A stretch of DNA of 64,000 nt from Neisseria musculi (GCF_014297595.2 NZ_CP060414.2:2170001-2234000), one strand, 5' to 3'. Positions 18,398 to 28,262 are shown, counted from the first letter of the stretch. Notes: generated by a model from the sequence alone, not told the origin. Program-made: numbers and translations.

Positions 18398-19139
18398 GAC
18401 GCATTCCCCGAAAAACGTTTATCTGATACACGGCTGGGCGGCCAACCGCCATATTTTTGATGACTTAATCCCGCGCCTGCCGGCAAGCTGGAATATCCAT
18501 GCCCCCAACCTGCCCGGCCACGGCGGTGCGCCGTTTGACGGCAGTTTCGATGTGGCCGGCACAGCCGATGCCCTCGCCGGGCAAATCAACGGGCCCGCTT
18601 ATTTGGCCGGCTGGTCGCTCGGCGGATTGGTGGCGCTGTATCTCGCACACCGCCACCCTGAAAAAGTGCGCGCACTCTGCCTGACCGCCGGTTTCGCCCG
18701 CTTTCATGCCGCCCCGGGCTACCCCGAAGGTTTGAGCAGCCCCGCGCTGGCGAAAATGGTTGCTTTGTTTGAGCAAGATTATCACAAATATATGAAACAG
18801 TTTCTCCAGTTGCAGTTTGTGTATGCCAAAGACCAACAACCAATTCTAGAAAAAGTGCTGCCCGACATCGTGAAACATGGTGCGCCCACCGCCCTGCTGG
18901 CCGCGCTCGATGCCGTTGCCGATGCCGATGCCCGCCCCTTTCTGCCGCACATCCACGCCCCCTCCCTGCTGGTTTTCGGTGCCAAAGACGCCATCACCCC
19001 GCCCCGTATGGGCGAATATCTCCACCGCCACCTGCCGCAAAGCGAGCTGCACATCATCGAAAAAGCCGCCCATGCGCCGTTTCTCACGCAGGCAGACCGG
19101 TTTGCACAACTGTTGGCAGATTTTGTGGAAGCGCATTAA
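18396..19139 (+). CDS. bioH: Pimeloyl-ACP methyl ester carboxylesterase BioH
   Basis: 247 residues from the ATG at 18396. Alpha/beta hydrolase with nucleophile elbow GWSLGG (Ser74), an acid in the segment [13 protein letters not shown], and His in [10 protein letters not shown] near the C-terminus. The oxyanion region is [10 protein letters not shown]. BioH removes the methyl ester that masks pimeloyl-ACP, ending the fatty-acid stage of biotin synthesis. No other bio gene is nearby. Its ATG shares two bases with the divergent comF-like start. Confidence 0.92.
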   Translation: MTHSPKNVYLIHGWAANRHIFDDLIPRLPASWNIHAPNLPGHGGAPFDGSFDVAGTADALAGQINGPAYLAGWSLGGLVALYLAHRHPEKVRALCLTAGFARFHAAPGYPEGLSSPALAKMVALFEQDYHKYMKQFLQLQFVYAKDQQPILEKVLPDIVKHGAPTALLAALDAVADADARPFLPHIHAPSLLVFGAKDAITPPRMGEYLHRHLPQSELHIIEKAAHAPFLTQADRFAQLLADFVEAH

Positions 19140-19342
19140 CCATCGGGCGGCCCAATGGAGCGCAACTGCCGGTAACAGGTGGGAAATTTCCGGCAGATTT
19201 TGCACAGATGCATCAATTTTGGCGGCTTATCCCGCCAAGCCGCGCCGAATCTTTGCAAATCTGTGCAGGCCGTCTGAAAATATCCTGCATGGTTGTTATT
19301 GGGTTATCATGTTTTGCGGATTTTATAAAAATCCCAACCTGC

Positions 19343-19497
19343 TATTGTGAATCTGCTTCTTTTTTTTGCTGCCGGGCCGCAAGCCGCAGCCGTGCAGTCA
19401 AACCGATTCTGTCGGCTGTCTTTCAGGCGGTTTGCCAAACGCTCTCTTTGGGTTAAAGCGCAGAAACACCACAGCGGAAACCAAGCAGGTTCGCCGC
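19343..19497 (-). repeat. Correia-like MITE, copy 1
   Basis: A ~155-bp element whose ends read TATTGTGAATCTGCTTC (plus strand, left) and GGCGAACCTGCTTGGTTT (minus strand, right). The core has AATCGGTTTGACTGC and GGCTGCGGCTTGCGG, matching in order the core of the Neisseria Correia element (AATCGGTTCCGTACT, TGTCTGCGGCTTC). Related copies are at 20071, 21321, 42012 and 54887. Confidence 0.7.
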
Positions 19498-19545
19498 AAA
19501 CCATACCGCCGTACTGCAACTTTATATTTTAAAACAGGAGTTTTT

Positions 19546-19965
19546 ATGAAAATCTATGCCGTGTTACTCACCCCTTTGCTGCTTGGTGCCTGCGTGGTGC
19601 CGATTATACTTCCTGTCGGGCTGGACAAGCCCTTGTCCGGCTCGTGGCAGATAACCGAAGCAGCAGGAGCAGACAAAATTGCGCCCCAAACGGTGATTGC
19701 ATTCAATGACGACAAACTGCAATTCGGCATTGCCACCAACTGTAACAGGCTGTTCGGCGGCTATCAAAGCACTGTGAAAAACAAAATCCTGAAATTCAGT
19801 GCCGTTGCTTCCACCCGTAAAGCCTGCCCCGATATGGAAACCGAGCAACGCCTAAGCCGCGCGCTGCCGCAGGTGCGCACATACCGTTTGCGCGGCAATA
19901 CACTGGAAATGCTGGACGGGCAAGGCCAAACGCTTATCCGCAGCGAGCGGGTTGCCGATAAATAA
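19546..19965 (+). CDS. META-domain (HslJ-like) lipoprotein
   Basis: 139 residues from the ATG at 19546, with an AGGAG site 5 bases upstream. Residues 1-16 are a lipoprotein signal (MKIYAVLLTPLLLGAC). The rest fits the META/DUF306 fold: GSWQITEAAG, a beta-rich region with TNCNRLFGGYQ, then RKACPDMETEQRLSRAL and LEMLDGQGQTLIR. META proteins are outer-membrane or periplasmic and linked to stress or drug tolerance in some bacteria; the exact role here is unknown. A DUS hairpin follows. Confidence 0.85.
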   Translation: MKIYAVLLTPLLLGACVVPIILPVGLDKPLSGSWQITEAAGADKIAPQTVIAFNDDKLQFGIATNCNRLFGGYQSTVKNKILKFSAVASTRKACPDMETEQRLSRALPQVRTYRLRGNTLEMLDGQGQTLIRSERVADK

Positions 19966-19987
19966 CATCTGCTTTCTGCAAAAATTT

Positions 19988-20030
19988 AAGGCCGTCTGAA
20001 ACCGCGCGGCACCGGTTTTCAGACGGCCTT
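19988..20030. terminator. DUS inverted-repeat terminator after the META lipoprotein
   Basis: AAGGCCGTCTGAA and its reverse complement lie 17 bases apart and the sequence ends in the typical GGCCTT. It is placed 22 bp after the stop codon, as expected for a DUS hairpin used as terminator. Confidence 0.85.
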
Positions 20031-20070
20031 AAACATTGAAACACATACTCCTCCGGGCATTGCCCAATAC

Positions 20071-20268
20071 TATAGTAAAAGTAAAGCCGCCTGCTCCGTT
20101 ACGGCGCGGCCGTACCCTAACCCAAAAACGGTTTGGAAGCCACCCAAGCGGCAACAGAACCGGCTCTGCCCTACCTGCACGGTCTGCGGCCTGCCCTGTA
20201 ACGACAATCTGTGGCGTTGCCTGATATTTTCTGCGGGCTGCCTGTTGGAATGCACCAATCCGCTATCA
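20071..20268 (+). repeat. Correia-like MITE, copy 2 (diverged)
   Basis: It begins TATAGTAAAAGTAAAGCC and keeps core pieces CCGTTACGGCG, AAACGGTTTGGAAGCC, GCGGCAACAGAACCGGC and GGTCTGCGGCCTGCC in the family order. It ends near TGATAGCGGATTGGTGCATT (minus strand), a terminus shared with the element upstream of ibaG. The rest of the interval to pyrH (20269-20533) shows no gene. Confidence 0.6.
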
Positions 20269-20533
20269 GACAATGCAGCAAGTCATGCCGGATTCGATTG
20301 ATGCACACGGGCAGATTACCTTTCAAAACACGGCCATAAGAGCATAGGTGGTGGCACAAAGCGGTTGTCGGGAGCTACTTTTCGGCATTGGAGCGGCAAA
20401 AGCAGCGTAACCGGCCAACATACCCATCAAGCCTTGTTTTGCCATACCCGGGCGCGTTCCAAGTATGGCAAAAATGTTTGAAAACCGATAAGGGGCTGCG
20501 CAACGGTTTTGATGTGCAAGTGTTTTTCTCTGT

Positions 20534-21253
20534 TTAGCAATGCACCAGCGTGCCTTCGTCTTCACCGGCTATCACGCGCTTGAGGGCGCCGTCTTTAGCG
20601 ATGCCGAACACAACGATGTTCAGTTTCTGTTCGCGGCAGAGGGCGAAGGCGGTGGCATCCATCACGCGCAGGTTTTTGCTGATGGCTTCATCGAAAGTGA
20701 TGGTTTGGTAACGGGTGGCGGAAGGGTATTTTTTCGGGTCGGCGGTATACACGCCATCGACATTGGTGGCTTTGAGCATAATGTCGCAGTTCATCTCCGC
20801 GCCGCGCAGCGAGGCGGCGGTGTCGGTGGTGAAGAAGGGGTTGCCGGTGCCGGCGGCGAAAATCACCACTTTGCCTTCTTCAAGATATTGGATGGCTTTG
20901 GGGCGGGCATAGGTTTCGGCAATCTGCTGCATGGAGAGGGCGGATTGTACGCGGGCTTTGAGGCCGAGCGATTCGAAAGCGTCTTTCAGAGCCAGCGCGT
21001 TCATCACAGTGGCCATCATGCCCATATAGTCGGCGGTGGCGCGGTCCATGCCCTGCGCCTGGGTGGCCACGCCCCTGAAGATGTTGCCGCCGCCGATCAC
21101 CACCGCCACCTGCACGCCCATATCGGCCACTTCTTTCACTTGGCCGACAATCTGCATGATGGTATCGCGGTTGATGCCGAAAGCGTCTTTGCCCATCAGG
21201 GCTTCGCCGGAAAGTTTCAATAAAACGCGTTTGTATTTGGTTTGCTGTGTCAT
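20534..21253 (-). CDS. pyrH: UMP kinase
   Basis: 239 residues, the hexameric amino-acid-kinase-fold UMP kinase that makes UDP from UMP. Landmarks are [14 protein letters not shown] at the N-terminus, [11 protein letters not shown], and [16 protein letters not shown]. The [27 protein letters not shown] region completes the active site. It follows rpsB and tsf, the usual bacterial order rpsB-tsf-pyrH; frr is not adjacent here. Confidence 0.97.
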   Translation of the reverse strand: MTQQTKYKRVLLKLSGEALMGKDAFGINRDTIMQIVGQVKEVADMGVQVAVVIGGGNIFRGVATQAQGMDRATADYMGMMATVMNALALKDAFESLGLKARVQSALSMQQIAETYARPKAIQYLEEGKVVIFAAGTGNPFFTTDTAASLRGAEMNCDIMLKATNVDGVYTADPKKYPSATRYQTITFDEAISKNLRVMDATAFALCREQKLNIVVFGIAKDGALKRVIAGEDEGTLVHC

Positions 21254-21320
21254 GGGATACCTTGCTTTCTCCGGGTTGGGTGGACGGCCGTCTGAACGGG
21301 CTTCAGACGGCCTTTGGGTT

Positions 21321-21469
21321 TATAGCGAACCCACTTTGTTTCCGTTGCGGCATTGCTGTGTCTCAGGTCAAAGAAAACGATTGGATAAGCCGTCAAAGCG
21401 GCACCAAAATCGGTTCCACACTGTCTGCGGCTTACTTCCCTGCGCTGAAAACAAAGTGAATCCGCCATA
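21321..21469 (+). repeat. Correia-like MITE, copy 3 (best preserved)
   Basis: 149 bp with clear imperfect terminal inverted repeats. The left end reads TATAGCGAACCCACTTTGTT and the right end, on the minus strand, TATGGCGGATTCACTTTGTT. Core pieces (GGCATTGCTG, TCAAAGAAAACGATT, AATCGGTTCC, CTGTCTGCGGCTT) align with the classical Correia core, but the termini differ from the canonical TATAGTGGATTAACAAAAATC. It lies in the tsf-pyrH gap. Confidence 0.8.
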
Positions 21470-21548
21470 TCGGCAGCGGCATTTGCCGAAATAAAGTAAT
21501 TTTAGTGTGTTCTTATTGGTTTTCAAAGCGTTGTGTAAAACGGATTTC

Positions 21549-21592
21549 AAAAAAAAGCACCCTGATTCTGTATGAATCGGAGTGCTTTTTTG
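21549..21592. terminator. Intrinsic terminator after tsf
   Basis: A hairpin of the form AAAAAAGCAC...GATTC-TGTAT-GAATC...GTGCTTTTTT about 13 bp past the tsf stop. The A and T runs on both sides allow function on both strands. It suggests that pyrH has its own promoter, perhaps within or beside the adjacent MITE. Confidence 0.85.
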
Positions 21593-21604
21593 TTGTGCTG
21601 CGGT

Positions 21605-22459
21605 TTACACCTTGGCTGCAGCGGCCACTTCGGCGGCGTAATCGACTTCTTTTTTCTCAATGCCGTCGCCTACTTTATAACGCACGAAACGCACAACTTC
21701 CGTGCCGTTTTCTTTCAGATACCGGGCAACGGTCTGATCGGGGTTCATCACAAATGCCTGGCCGTTGAGCGTAATTTCGGCCAGGAATTTTTTGATGCGG
21801 CCTTCGACCATTTTAGCGGCAATATCGGCAGGCTTGCCGGACTCGATGGCCTGTTGGGTGTAGATATGGCGTTCTTTTTCAACGGTTTCGGCATCAACTT
21901 CGGCTTCGCTCACGCATTGCGGTTTGGCAGCCACGATGTGCATGCCCACTTTGCGGGCGATGTCTTCCGCGCCTTTGTATTCGACCAAAACGCCTTCGGT
22001 GGCCAGCGCGCCGTGGATATAGGCGGTGAGGCTGTTTGCGGTTTCGATTACTTCAAAACGGCGCACCGACATATTTTCGCCCAGCTTGGCGATGATGGCT
22101 TTGCGCTCTTCTTCCACCAGCGCGCCCAATTCTTCCAGGGTGGCCGGTTTTTTGGCGGCGGCGGTTTGGGCTACGGAATTGGCGAAAGCCACGAAGCCGG
22201 CATCTTTGGCAACGAAGTCGGTTTCGCAGTTCACTTCCACCAGCGCGCCGGTATTGCCTTCGATGGCAAACGCCAACACGCCTTCGGCGGCGGTGCGGCC
22301 TGCCAGTTTGCCGGCTTTGGCGCCGGATTTGATGCGCAGGATTTCTTCGGCTTTTTCCATATTGCCTTCGGCTTCAACCAGCGCTTTTTTGCATTCCATC
22401 ATACCTAAACCGGTGGCGGCGCGCAGGTCGGCGACCATTTTTGCAGTAATTTCTGCCAT
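21605..22459 (-). CDS. tsf: Elongation factor Ts
   Basis: 284 residues, the nucleotide-exchange factor for EF-Tu. The N-terminal UBA-like module contains [20 protein letters not shown] and [20 protein letters not shown]. The core domain has [13 protein letters not shown], the conserved EF-Tu contact. It is transcribed with rpsB; a DUS pair and a GC-rich hairpin with flanking A/T runs lie between them. Confidence 0.97.
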   Translation of the reverse strand: MAEITAKMVADLRAATGLGMMECKKALVEAEGNMEKAEEILRIKSGAKAGKLAGRTAAEGVLAFAIEGNTGALVEVNCETDFVAKDAGFVAFANSVAQTAAAKKPATLEELGALVEEERKAIIAKLGENMSVRRFEVIETANSLTAYIHGALATEGVLVEYKGAEDIARKVGMHIVAAKPQCVSEAEVDAETVEKERHIYTQQAIESGKPADIAAKMVEGRIKKFLAEITLNGQAFVMNPDQTVARYLKENGTEVVRFVRYKVGDGIEKKEVDYAAEVAAAAKV

Positions 22460-22575
22460 TTTTCATCTCCTAGAATTTTTGGGGCGCGGCAATATTCAGG
22501 CCGCGCTTGGGAATGATGCTTGGGAATTATTTAGAGCCGTCTGAAAAGGTTTGCGGTGTTTTCAGACGGCCTGTT

Positions 22576-22608
22576 TTGAAAAAAGGGGCATACCGCCCCT
22601 TTTTTCAA
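22576..22608. terminator. Intrinsic terminator/attenuator between rpsB and tsf
   Basis: AAAAAAGGGGC-ATACC-GCCCCTTTTTT forms a strong hairpin with T-run immediately after the rpsB stop on the minus strand. A DUS inverted pair (22535-22572) follows. Together they probably lower tsf transcription relative to rpsB. Confidence 0.85.
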
Positions 22609-22614
22609 CAAGCC

Positions 22615-23340
22615 TTATTCGGCTGCAGCTTGGGCGGCAGCGACCATTTCCTGCAAGGCCTGGTTTTTGCCTTCCAAAACGGCATCGGCAATGCCCCTGC
22701 AGTATAAGCGGATGGCTTTGGCGGAATCATCGTTGCCGGGGATCACGTATTTCACACCGTCCGGGCTGTTGTTGGTGTCCACCACGGCAATCACGGGGAT
22801 GCCCAGCTTTTCGGCTTCGACCAGCGTGCCTTTCTGGTAGCCGGTGTCGATCACAAAAATGGCATCGGGCAGGCCCTTCATGTTTTTGATGCCGCCCAAA
22901 GAGCGTTCCAGTTTTTCAACATCGCGCTGCATTTCGAGGATTTCTTTTTTGCTGTAACCGCTTTCGGCGGCTTTTTCCAAAGCTGCGGTTTTTTCTTCAA
23001 GGCGTTTGATGGACTGTTTTACGGTTTTGTAGTTGGTGAGCATGCCGCCCAGCCAGCGGTAATCGACAAAAGGCATATCGGCGCGGGTGGCTTCTTCGCG
23101 CACGATTTCGCGGGCTTGGCGTTTGGTGCCGACAAACAGCACGGTGCCTTTGTTGGCAACCAGGCGGCGCACGGCTTCTTGAGCCTCTTGGAACAGCGGC
23201 AGGGTTTTTTCCAAATTGACGATGTGGATTTTGTTGCGCGCGCCGAAAATGTATTGCTCCATTTTCGGGTTCCAGTAGCGGGTTTGGTGGCCGAAGTGAA
23301 CGCCTGCTTCGAGCATTTGGCGCATGGTAACTTGAGACAT
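22615..23340 (-). CDS. rpsB: 30S ribosomal protein S2
   Basis: 241 residues. The family landmarks are [25 protein letters not shown], then [23 protein letters not shown] and the C-terminal [29 protein letters not shown] with [13 protein letters not shown]. First gene of the rpsB-tsf cluster. The 260 bp upstream (23341-23606) contains the promoter region and possibly an S2-responsive leader, but I cannot fold it with confidence. Confidence 0.97.
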   Translation of the reverse strand: MSQVTMRQMLEAGVHFGHQTRYWNPKMEQYIFGARNKIHIVNLEKTLPLFQEAQEAVRRLVANKGTVLFVGTKRQAREIVREEATRADMPFVDYRWLGGMLTNYKTVKQSIKRLEEKTAALEKAAESGYSKKEILEMQRDVEKLERSLGGIKNMKGLPDAIFVIDTGYQKGTLVEAEKLGIPVIAVVDTNNSPDGVKYVIPGNDDSAKAIRLYCRGIADAVLEGKNQALQEMVAAAQAAAE

Positions 23341-23606
23341 GTTTTTCCTTTAAAGGGTTAAGGCATACACTTTCACGCATAGAACCGGCCTGGCGGCGGC
23401 ACCCTTTCGCGTAAAGTGCGGGCGTTGTATCGATAAAAATGATAAAAAGTTTTCATGAATGAAAACCAGCGGATTATATAAGATTGGCGGCCGTCTGAAA
23501 AGGGGTTTTGCCGGATTGCGGATTAGGATTGACAGAAACCCGATACCGCGCTGGTTTGCGCTGCCGCGCTGTATTTGTACGGCCTGCCGTCCGGTTTCTG
23601 TTTGGG

Positions 23607-23807
23607 TTAGTCCGCTCCGTCTTCCGCCTTATCTTCCTGCATTTTCATTAATTTGTTGCGCCGCCGCGTTTTCGCTGCCCAAAAGGCAAACAGGCAGGGC
23701 ATCACCGACCAAAACAGCAGGTAAATCAGGGCGCGTGCAATGCTTGGCTGGGCGGCGGCAAACAGCACGGTAACGAATAAATAGCCGATGGCAATGATGT
23801 GCCACAT
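23607..23807 (-). CDS. Small inner-membrane protein, function unknown
   Basis: 66 residues with a good AAGGAA ribosome site. Two hydrophobic helices are visible, about residues 3-20 (HIIAIGYLFVTVLFAAAQ) and 25-44 (ALIYLLFWSVMPCLFAFWAA). A basic loop (KTRRRNKLMK) and an acidic tail (EDKAEDGAD) follow. No family recognised. Confidence 0.6.
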   Translation of the reverse strand: MWHIIAIGYLFVTVLFAAAQPSIARALIYLLFWSVMPCLFAFWAAKTRRRNKLMKMQEDKAEDGAD

Positions 23808-24255
23808 GGGTTGGTTCCTTGAAATCGGCGGTCTTGCGGGTTTCAGACGGCCTGATGCCGTTATCTCGGGCAGGGCAGCGGTGGTTTTTACGCTGTTTGG
23901 CGTTACAATGCATCGGGCACTTGATTATACGCCGAAGCATTTGGGCCGTCTGAACGGCTTTTACCGCCATTCACCATAAAAAATACAGCACTGCCCCGCT
24001 CAAACCCGAAGAGCGCGGTTTTGTCTGCCGCCGAAGCGGCGGCAACCCGTTTCCGTATTTTGGCAAACCCGCTTCATTTCCGGCGCAAAGCAGCCGGCCG
24101 CAGGCAGTATGGGCAGTACGGCAAAACCAAACCGTGCCGTAACCGAAATGGCAGGGGCGATATTGATACTGCCGGCCGTCTTGTTTTTTTATTTTGAACC
24201 ACTCCGCCCAATTTTTGCACACCACTTTTTTACACACCACCTTGAGGAGAACACC
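23808..24255. other. Intergenic region without a gene
   Basis: About 450 bp between divergent genes. It contains three single DUS copies and scattered low-similarity stretches resembling other intergenic DNA in the window (for example GCAGTACGGCAAAAC, also near 50370). No reading frame here resembles a protein. It should hold the promoters of both flanking genes. Confidence 0.5.
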
Positions 24256-24828
24256 ATGACCAACATCCGCCCTTATTTGGCGCATTATCCGAAAATCGAC
24301 CCAAGCTGCTATATCGACCGGGCCGCTGCCGTTATCGGCGAAGTTTCGCTGGCCGAAAATGTGTCGGTGTGGCCGTTTGCGGTGTTGCGCGGCGATGTGA
24401 ACCGCATCACCATCGGCGCGCGCAGCAATGTGCAGGATTTGAGTATGCTGCACGTTTCGCACAAAACGCCGGCCAAGCCCGCAGGCTCGCCGCTGGTTGT
24501 CGGCGAAGACGTTACCATCGGCCATAAAGGCATGCTGCACGGCTGCACCATCGGCAACCGTGTGCTGGTGGGCATGGGCACGGTTATTCTTGACGATGCG
24601 GTGGTTGAGGACGATGTGATGATAGGCGCAGGCAGCCTGGTTGCGCCGCGCAAACGGCTCGAGAGCGGTTATCTTTATGTGGGCTCGCCGGTGAAGCAGG
24701 TGCGCGCGCTCACCGATGAGGAAAAGGCGTTTTTGGTGTATTCGGCCGAACATTATATGCGGGTGTCGGCCAACTATAAAAACGCCGAATCCGGCCGGAT
24801 AACGGGCTGCCGGAATGGGCGTGATTGA
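24256..24828 (+). CDS. Gamma-carbonic anhydrase family protein
   Basis: 190 residues from the ATG at 24256, with GAGGA upstream. Left-handed beta-helix hexapeptide repeats are visible (VIGEVSLAENVSVWPFAVLRGD, ITIGARSNVQDLSML). The three candidate zinc histidines are in HVSHKT and TIGHKGMLHGC. This is the YrdA/CaiE-type family; catalytic activity varies between members, so the reaction is not certain. The C-terminus extends into the DUS region (RITGCRNGRD). Confidence 0.9.
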   Translation: MTNIRPYLAHYPKIDPSCYIDRAAAVIGEVSLAENVSVWPFAVLRGDVNRITIGARSNVQDLSMLHVSHKTPAKPAGSPLVVGEDVTIGHKGMLHGCTIGNRVLVGMGTVILDDAVVEDDVMIGAGSLVAPRKRLESGYLYVGSPVKQVRALTDEEKAFLVYSAEHYMRVSANYKNAESGRITGCRNGRD

Positions 24829-24833
24829 GATTG

Positions 24834-24880
24834 AGGCCGTCTGAAAACAGTTTCCGCACTTTGATGCTTTCAGACGGCCT
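24834..24880. terminator. DUS inverted-repeat terminator
   Basis: AGGCCGTCTGAAA and TTTCAGACGGCCT face each other 6 bp after the gamma-carbonic-anhydrase stop codon, enclosing a loop of about 21 bases. Confidence 0.85.
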
Positions 24881-24915
24881 GAAAGGCAGCAAACCCCGGC
24901 GTTGTTACCCTTTCC

Positions 24916-25037
24916 GTTTTTTGCTGAAACAATGGCTTTGGATTTTTGAGGGTTGCCGAGAATGCCGGAAGCCACGGCACGGCCGCATCGTTTTTGGGCA
25001 TACGCAAAATTGCGAAACCCTTGTTTCAGCAAAAAAC
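24916..25037. repeat. 122-bp element with 17-bp terminal inverted repeats
   Basis: GTTTTTTGCTGAAACAA at 24916-24932 is repeated exactly in inverse at 25021-25037. The inside contains a block (about 24935-25015) similar to 29180-29265. No target duplication is evident. It could be a MITE or a large hairpin. The rest of the interval to 25566 contains a degenerate dRS3-like site near 25250 and single DUS copies, no gene. Confidence 0.6.
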
Positions 25038-25566
25038 ACAAGCTGTTTGGTATTTTGGTATTGGGTATTAAAAATCAAACAACCCGGCCTTATCCGACAC
25101 CCCAACATTCAAAAACACCGCAAGAACTTTATTTGCCCGCACCGGCTCCGCAAGCCCGCTGCGCCGTCCCTCGCAGTCGCGAACCCCGGTGTTATCATTG
25201 GGATATTTGTTTCATCCCTGCTTCACTATTTTTTCATCACCAAGCCCCGCTTGGGCGGGAATAGCGGTATTGACGGCTTTCAGACGGCCTGAAAGTATCT
25301 GCACAACCCATGCCTCTGCCGGGATATGCCATGCCCGGGCGGAAAACCGGTATGTTTATGTTCAATCTTCGATTTTTTAACCGGTTTTCCGGCAGCACCG
25401 GGGCTGTTTATCTGCGGGCTGTTGATATAGGGCTTTCATTTTCAAAAGATTAATCAAAATCCTGCGTAAAATTTTCGCTATTTCCGCAAAGGCTATATTA
25501 GAATGCGCCTTGCTTTCAGACGGCCTCTTGCCGTTTGGGAAAACATCAAAAGAAAGAAGAGCTTTT

Positions 25567-26988
25567 ATGAATATTCAATCGTTTCATGATTTGGTCAATG
25601 CCGTCAGCGGCCCTTTGTGGGAAGGGTTGATTTTTCTGTTGGTCGGCACCGGCCTGTTTTTCACGCTGGCTACGGGTTTTGTGCAGTTTCGGCTGTTCGG
25701 CCATAGCATCAGGGAAATGCTGGGCGGCCGCAAAAAAGATACGCCGGACGGCATCACGCCGTTTCAGGCCTTTGTTACCGGCCTGGCCAGCCGCGTGGGG
25801 GTGGGCAATATTGCCGGTGTGGCGATTGCGATTTCGCTGGGCGGCCCCGGCGCGGTGTTTTGGATGTGGGTAACCGCGCTGATCGGCATGAGCTCGGCTT
25901 TTGCCGAGTCTTCGCTGGCGCAGCTGTTTAAAATCCGCGACCATAAAAGCGGCCATTTCCGCGGCGGCCCGGCATATTACATCTCGCAGGGCATGGGGCA
26001 GAAGTGGCTGGGCGTTTTGTTTGCCTTGAGCCTGATTTTCTGTTTCGGTTTGGTTTATGAAGCGGTTCAGGCCAATTCTATTGTGGCGGCAGCCGAAGTG
26101 GCCTGGGGTTGGAACAAACACGCCGTGGGTGTGGGGCTGGTGATTCTGACCGCGCCGATTATTTTCGGCGGCATCCGCCGCGTAGCGCATGTTGCCGAGG
26201 CAGTGGTGCCCATTATGGCAGTGCTTTATCTGTTGATGGCGCTTTATATCATGGCGGTGAATATCAGCGAAGTGCCGCGCGTGTTCGGCCTGATTTTCAG
26301 CACCGCGTTTGATTTCAAAGCGGCCGGCGGCGGCCTGCTCGGCTCGATGATTTCTGCGGCCATGATGAACGGCATCAAACGCGGCCTGTATTCCAACGAG
26401 GCCGGCCAGGGTTCCGCCCCGAATGCGGCGGCGGCGGCTGATGTGAAACACCCGGTGTCGCAGGGTATGATTCAGATGCTGGGCGTGTTTATCGACACAT
26501 TAATCGTGTGTTCGTGCACGGCGTTTATCCTGCTGCTCTCCGATGTGCATACCGCCGGCTCCACGCTCACCGGCGTGCAGCTCACCCAGGCCGCGCTGGT
26601 TTACCACGTTGGCGCATGGGGTGCGGATTTTCTGGCGGTTGTGCTGTTTCTGTTTGCGTTTTCAACCATTATCGGCAACTACGCCTATGCCGAGTCGAAT
26701 ATCCAATATCTCAACAACCATTGGCTGCTGATGGCGGTGTTTCGTATGGCGGTGTTGGGCATGGTGTATTTCGGCGCGGTAAACAGCGTGCCGCTGGTGT
26801 GGGATATGGCCGACCTGACAATGGGCACGATGGCATTAATCAACCTGATTGCGATTCTGGCACTCAGCCCGCTGGTGTTCCTGCTGTTGAAAGATTATTC
26901 GGCCAAGCTGAAACTGGGCAGAGAACCTGAATTCAAGCTCTCCGAACACCCCGGCCTGAAACGCCGCATTAAATCCGATATTTGGTAA
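25567..26988 (+). CDS. Sodium:alanine/glycine symporter (AGCS family)
   Basis: 473 residues from the ATG at 25567, normal for the family. About ten hydrophobic helices. AGCS landmarks are TGFVQFRLFGHSIREM, ASRVGVGNIAGVAIAISLGGPGAVFWMWV, GPAYYISQGMG and the repeat-rich GLYSNEAGQGSAPNAAAAA. It imports alanine or glycine with sodium. Monocistronic, followed by an intrinsic terminator. Confidence 0.94.
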   Translation: MNIQSFHDLVNAVSGPLWEGLIFLLVGTGLFFTLATGFVQFRLFGHSIREMLGGRKKDTPDGITPFQAFVTGLASRVGVGNIAGVAIAISLGGPGAVFWMWVTALIGMSSAFAESSLAQLFKIRDHKSGHFRGGPAYYISQGMGQKWLGVLFALSLIFCFGLVYEAVQANSIVAAAEVAWGWNKHAVGVGLVILTAPIIFGGIRRVAHVAEAVVPIMAVLYLLMALYIMAVNISEVPRVFGLIFSTAFDFKAAGGGLLGSMISAAMMNGIKRGLYSNEAGQGSAPNAAAAADVKHPVSQGMIQMLGVFIDTLIVCSCTAFILLLSDVHTAGSTLTGVQLTQAALVYHVGAWGADFLAVVLFLFAFSTIIGNYAYAESNIQYLNNHWLLMAVFRMAVLGMVYFGAVNSVPLVWDMADLTMGTMALINLIAILALSPLVFLLLKDYSAKLKLGREPEFKLSEHPGLKRRIKSDIW

Positions 26989-27005
26989 GCGGCATCTGCC
27001 TGCAA

Positions 27006-27054
27006 AAACCGCCCGCAATACACTGCGTTTGAAGGCAGTTGGTTGCGGGCGGTT
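27006..27054. terminator. Intrinsic terminator after the AGCS symporter
   Basis: ACCGCCCGCAA (27008-27018) pairs with TTGCGGGCGGT (27042-27052), about 20 bp after the stop codon, with a short T-rich tail. Beyond it, up to 27389, I see only two DUS copies and a possible Correia-like end near 27285 (TATAGCGAATCCGCT on the minus strand). Confidence 0.7.
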
Positions 27055-27389
27055 GTCTTGCCGAATCTGCTGTCAAGCACTCAAGCGGGTTCAAACCCGG
27101 GCAGAGTCTGTGAGGCCGTCTGAAATATCCGGATACCGTGATGCCCTCTCAAAAGCCACGGAAAGAATGCTTTGGAAAGCAACGCCTTGCGGATTTTGCA
27201 AGCTGTTGCGCATCCACTTGATTGACGTTAGGCATGGCTGCGGCCTGCGCCTTGCGGCGGAGCTGGAGCGGATTCGCTATAGGCCGTCTGAAACATTCGG
27301 ACGGCCGTGGTTCCCGCTCTCTCAAAACCACAAAAATAATTTAAAAACAGATAATTATAATCTTTGCAGACAGCTTGGTTTATTGGCTT

Positions 27390-28262
27390 TCATGAAGATT
27401 CCGACCCGCCGCTGCCGGCGGGATTGAGCAGGCGGTATTGCACGCGGATAAATTCGTCCAACACCGACTGCTGTATTTCCAGCCGCCGCTGCACCGGCGA
27501 GGCAAAGCGCACCACAATATTGTAAACCTTGTCATCGCGCGGCACGCGGGTGATGCGCGGCTCGGCGGCGGGCGTGATAAACAGCTTTTGCGTCTGCACC
27601 GCCTCCAAATGCCGGTCGATTGCCTTGATATAAGGCGCGCACAAGCGTTCGAGCTGCTTCTCGAGCGCGGGAACAATGGCATCGGAATCCAAATGAATCG
27701 GCACCGGAATTTCAAACGTGTGAATCACATAAATATCCAGCACGTTGTCGCGCTGCACCGAATACGACAGCAGCAGGCTGTTGGGAAACGACACGGTTTT
27801 GCCGCTCAACTGCCCCACCAGCGGATTGGGACCTATCTGCATCATCAGCGTGTTGAGCAGGTTGATATCGACCACCCGCCCGCGCAGGCCGTTGACTTCG
27901 ATATAGTCGCCCACCGAATATTGTTTGGTCGATGCCCTCAGCAGGCTGCCCGACAAACACATAATCAGCTCTTTGGTGGCCAGCACGATGGCGGCGGCCA
28001 CGGCAAACATCGACAACGCCAGCGTTTGAATCTGCGCCGCCCAGATAATCGCCAGCCCGAACACCGCCATAATCAGGGTAATGTTGCGGCTGGTTACCAC
28101 CCAGCGGCGTTTTTCTTCGATTTCCATCGAGGGGTTTCTGCGGAAATGCGCCTGAAGCACCACGCCGCGCAGCAGCAGTATGCCGACAATCATAACGGCC
28201 GATTCCAGCACCTCTGCCTTCACCGGGCCGTTTTGAATATATTGGTTGAATGTTTCCCACAT
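27390..28262 (-). CDS. MscS-family mechanosensitive channel
   Basis: 290 residues from the ATG at 28262 (MWETFNQYIQNGPVKAEVLE); upstream codons translate non-coding sequence. Three N-terminal helices (SAVMIVGILLLRGVV, LIMAVFGLAIIWAAQ, MFAVAAAIVLATKELIMCLSG) precede the beta domain (SVGDYIEVNGLRGRVVDINLLNTLMM, FPNSLLLSY). This is the small MscS architecture, which opens on membrane tension to release solutes. Confidence 0.9.
   Translation of the reverse strand: MWETFNQYIQNGPVKAEVLESAVMIVGILLLRGVVLQAHFRRNPSMEIEEKRRWVVTSRNITLIMAVFGLAIIWAAQIQTLALSMFAVAAAIVLATKELIMCLSGSLLRASTKQYSVGDYIEVNGLRGRVVDINLLNTLMMQIGPNPLVGQLSGKTVSFPNSLLLSYSVQRDNVLDIYVIHTFEIPVPIHLDSDAIVPALEKQLERLCAPYIKAIDRHLEAVQTQKLFITPAAEPRITRVPRDDKVYNIVVRFASPVQRRLEIQQSVLDEFIRVQYRLLNPAGSGGSESS

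Noticed and set aside
23971..25041. 356-residue minus-strand open frame
   Set aside because: It overlaps the gamma-carbonic anhydrase on the other strand and runs through DUS and intergenic repeats.
27085..27105. tRNA T-arm-like GGGTTCAAACCC
   Set aside because: No acceptor, D-arm or anticodon arm can be drawn around it. I found no tRNA gene in the window.
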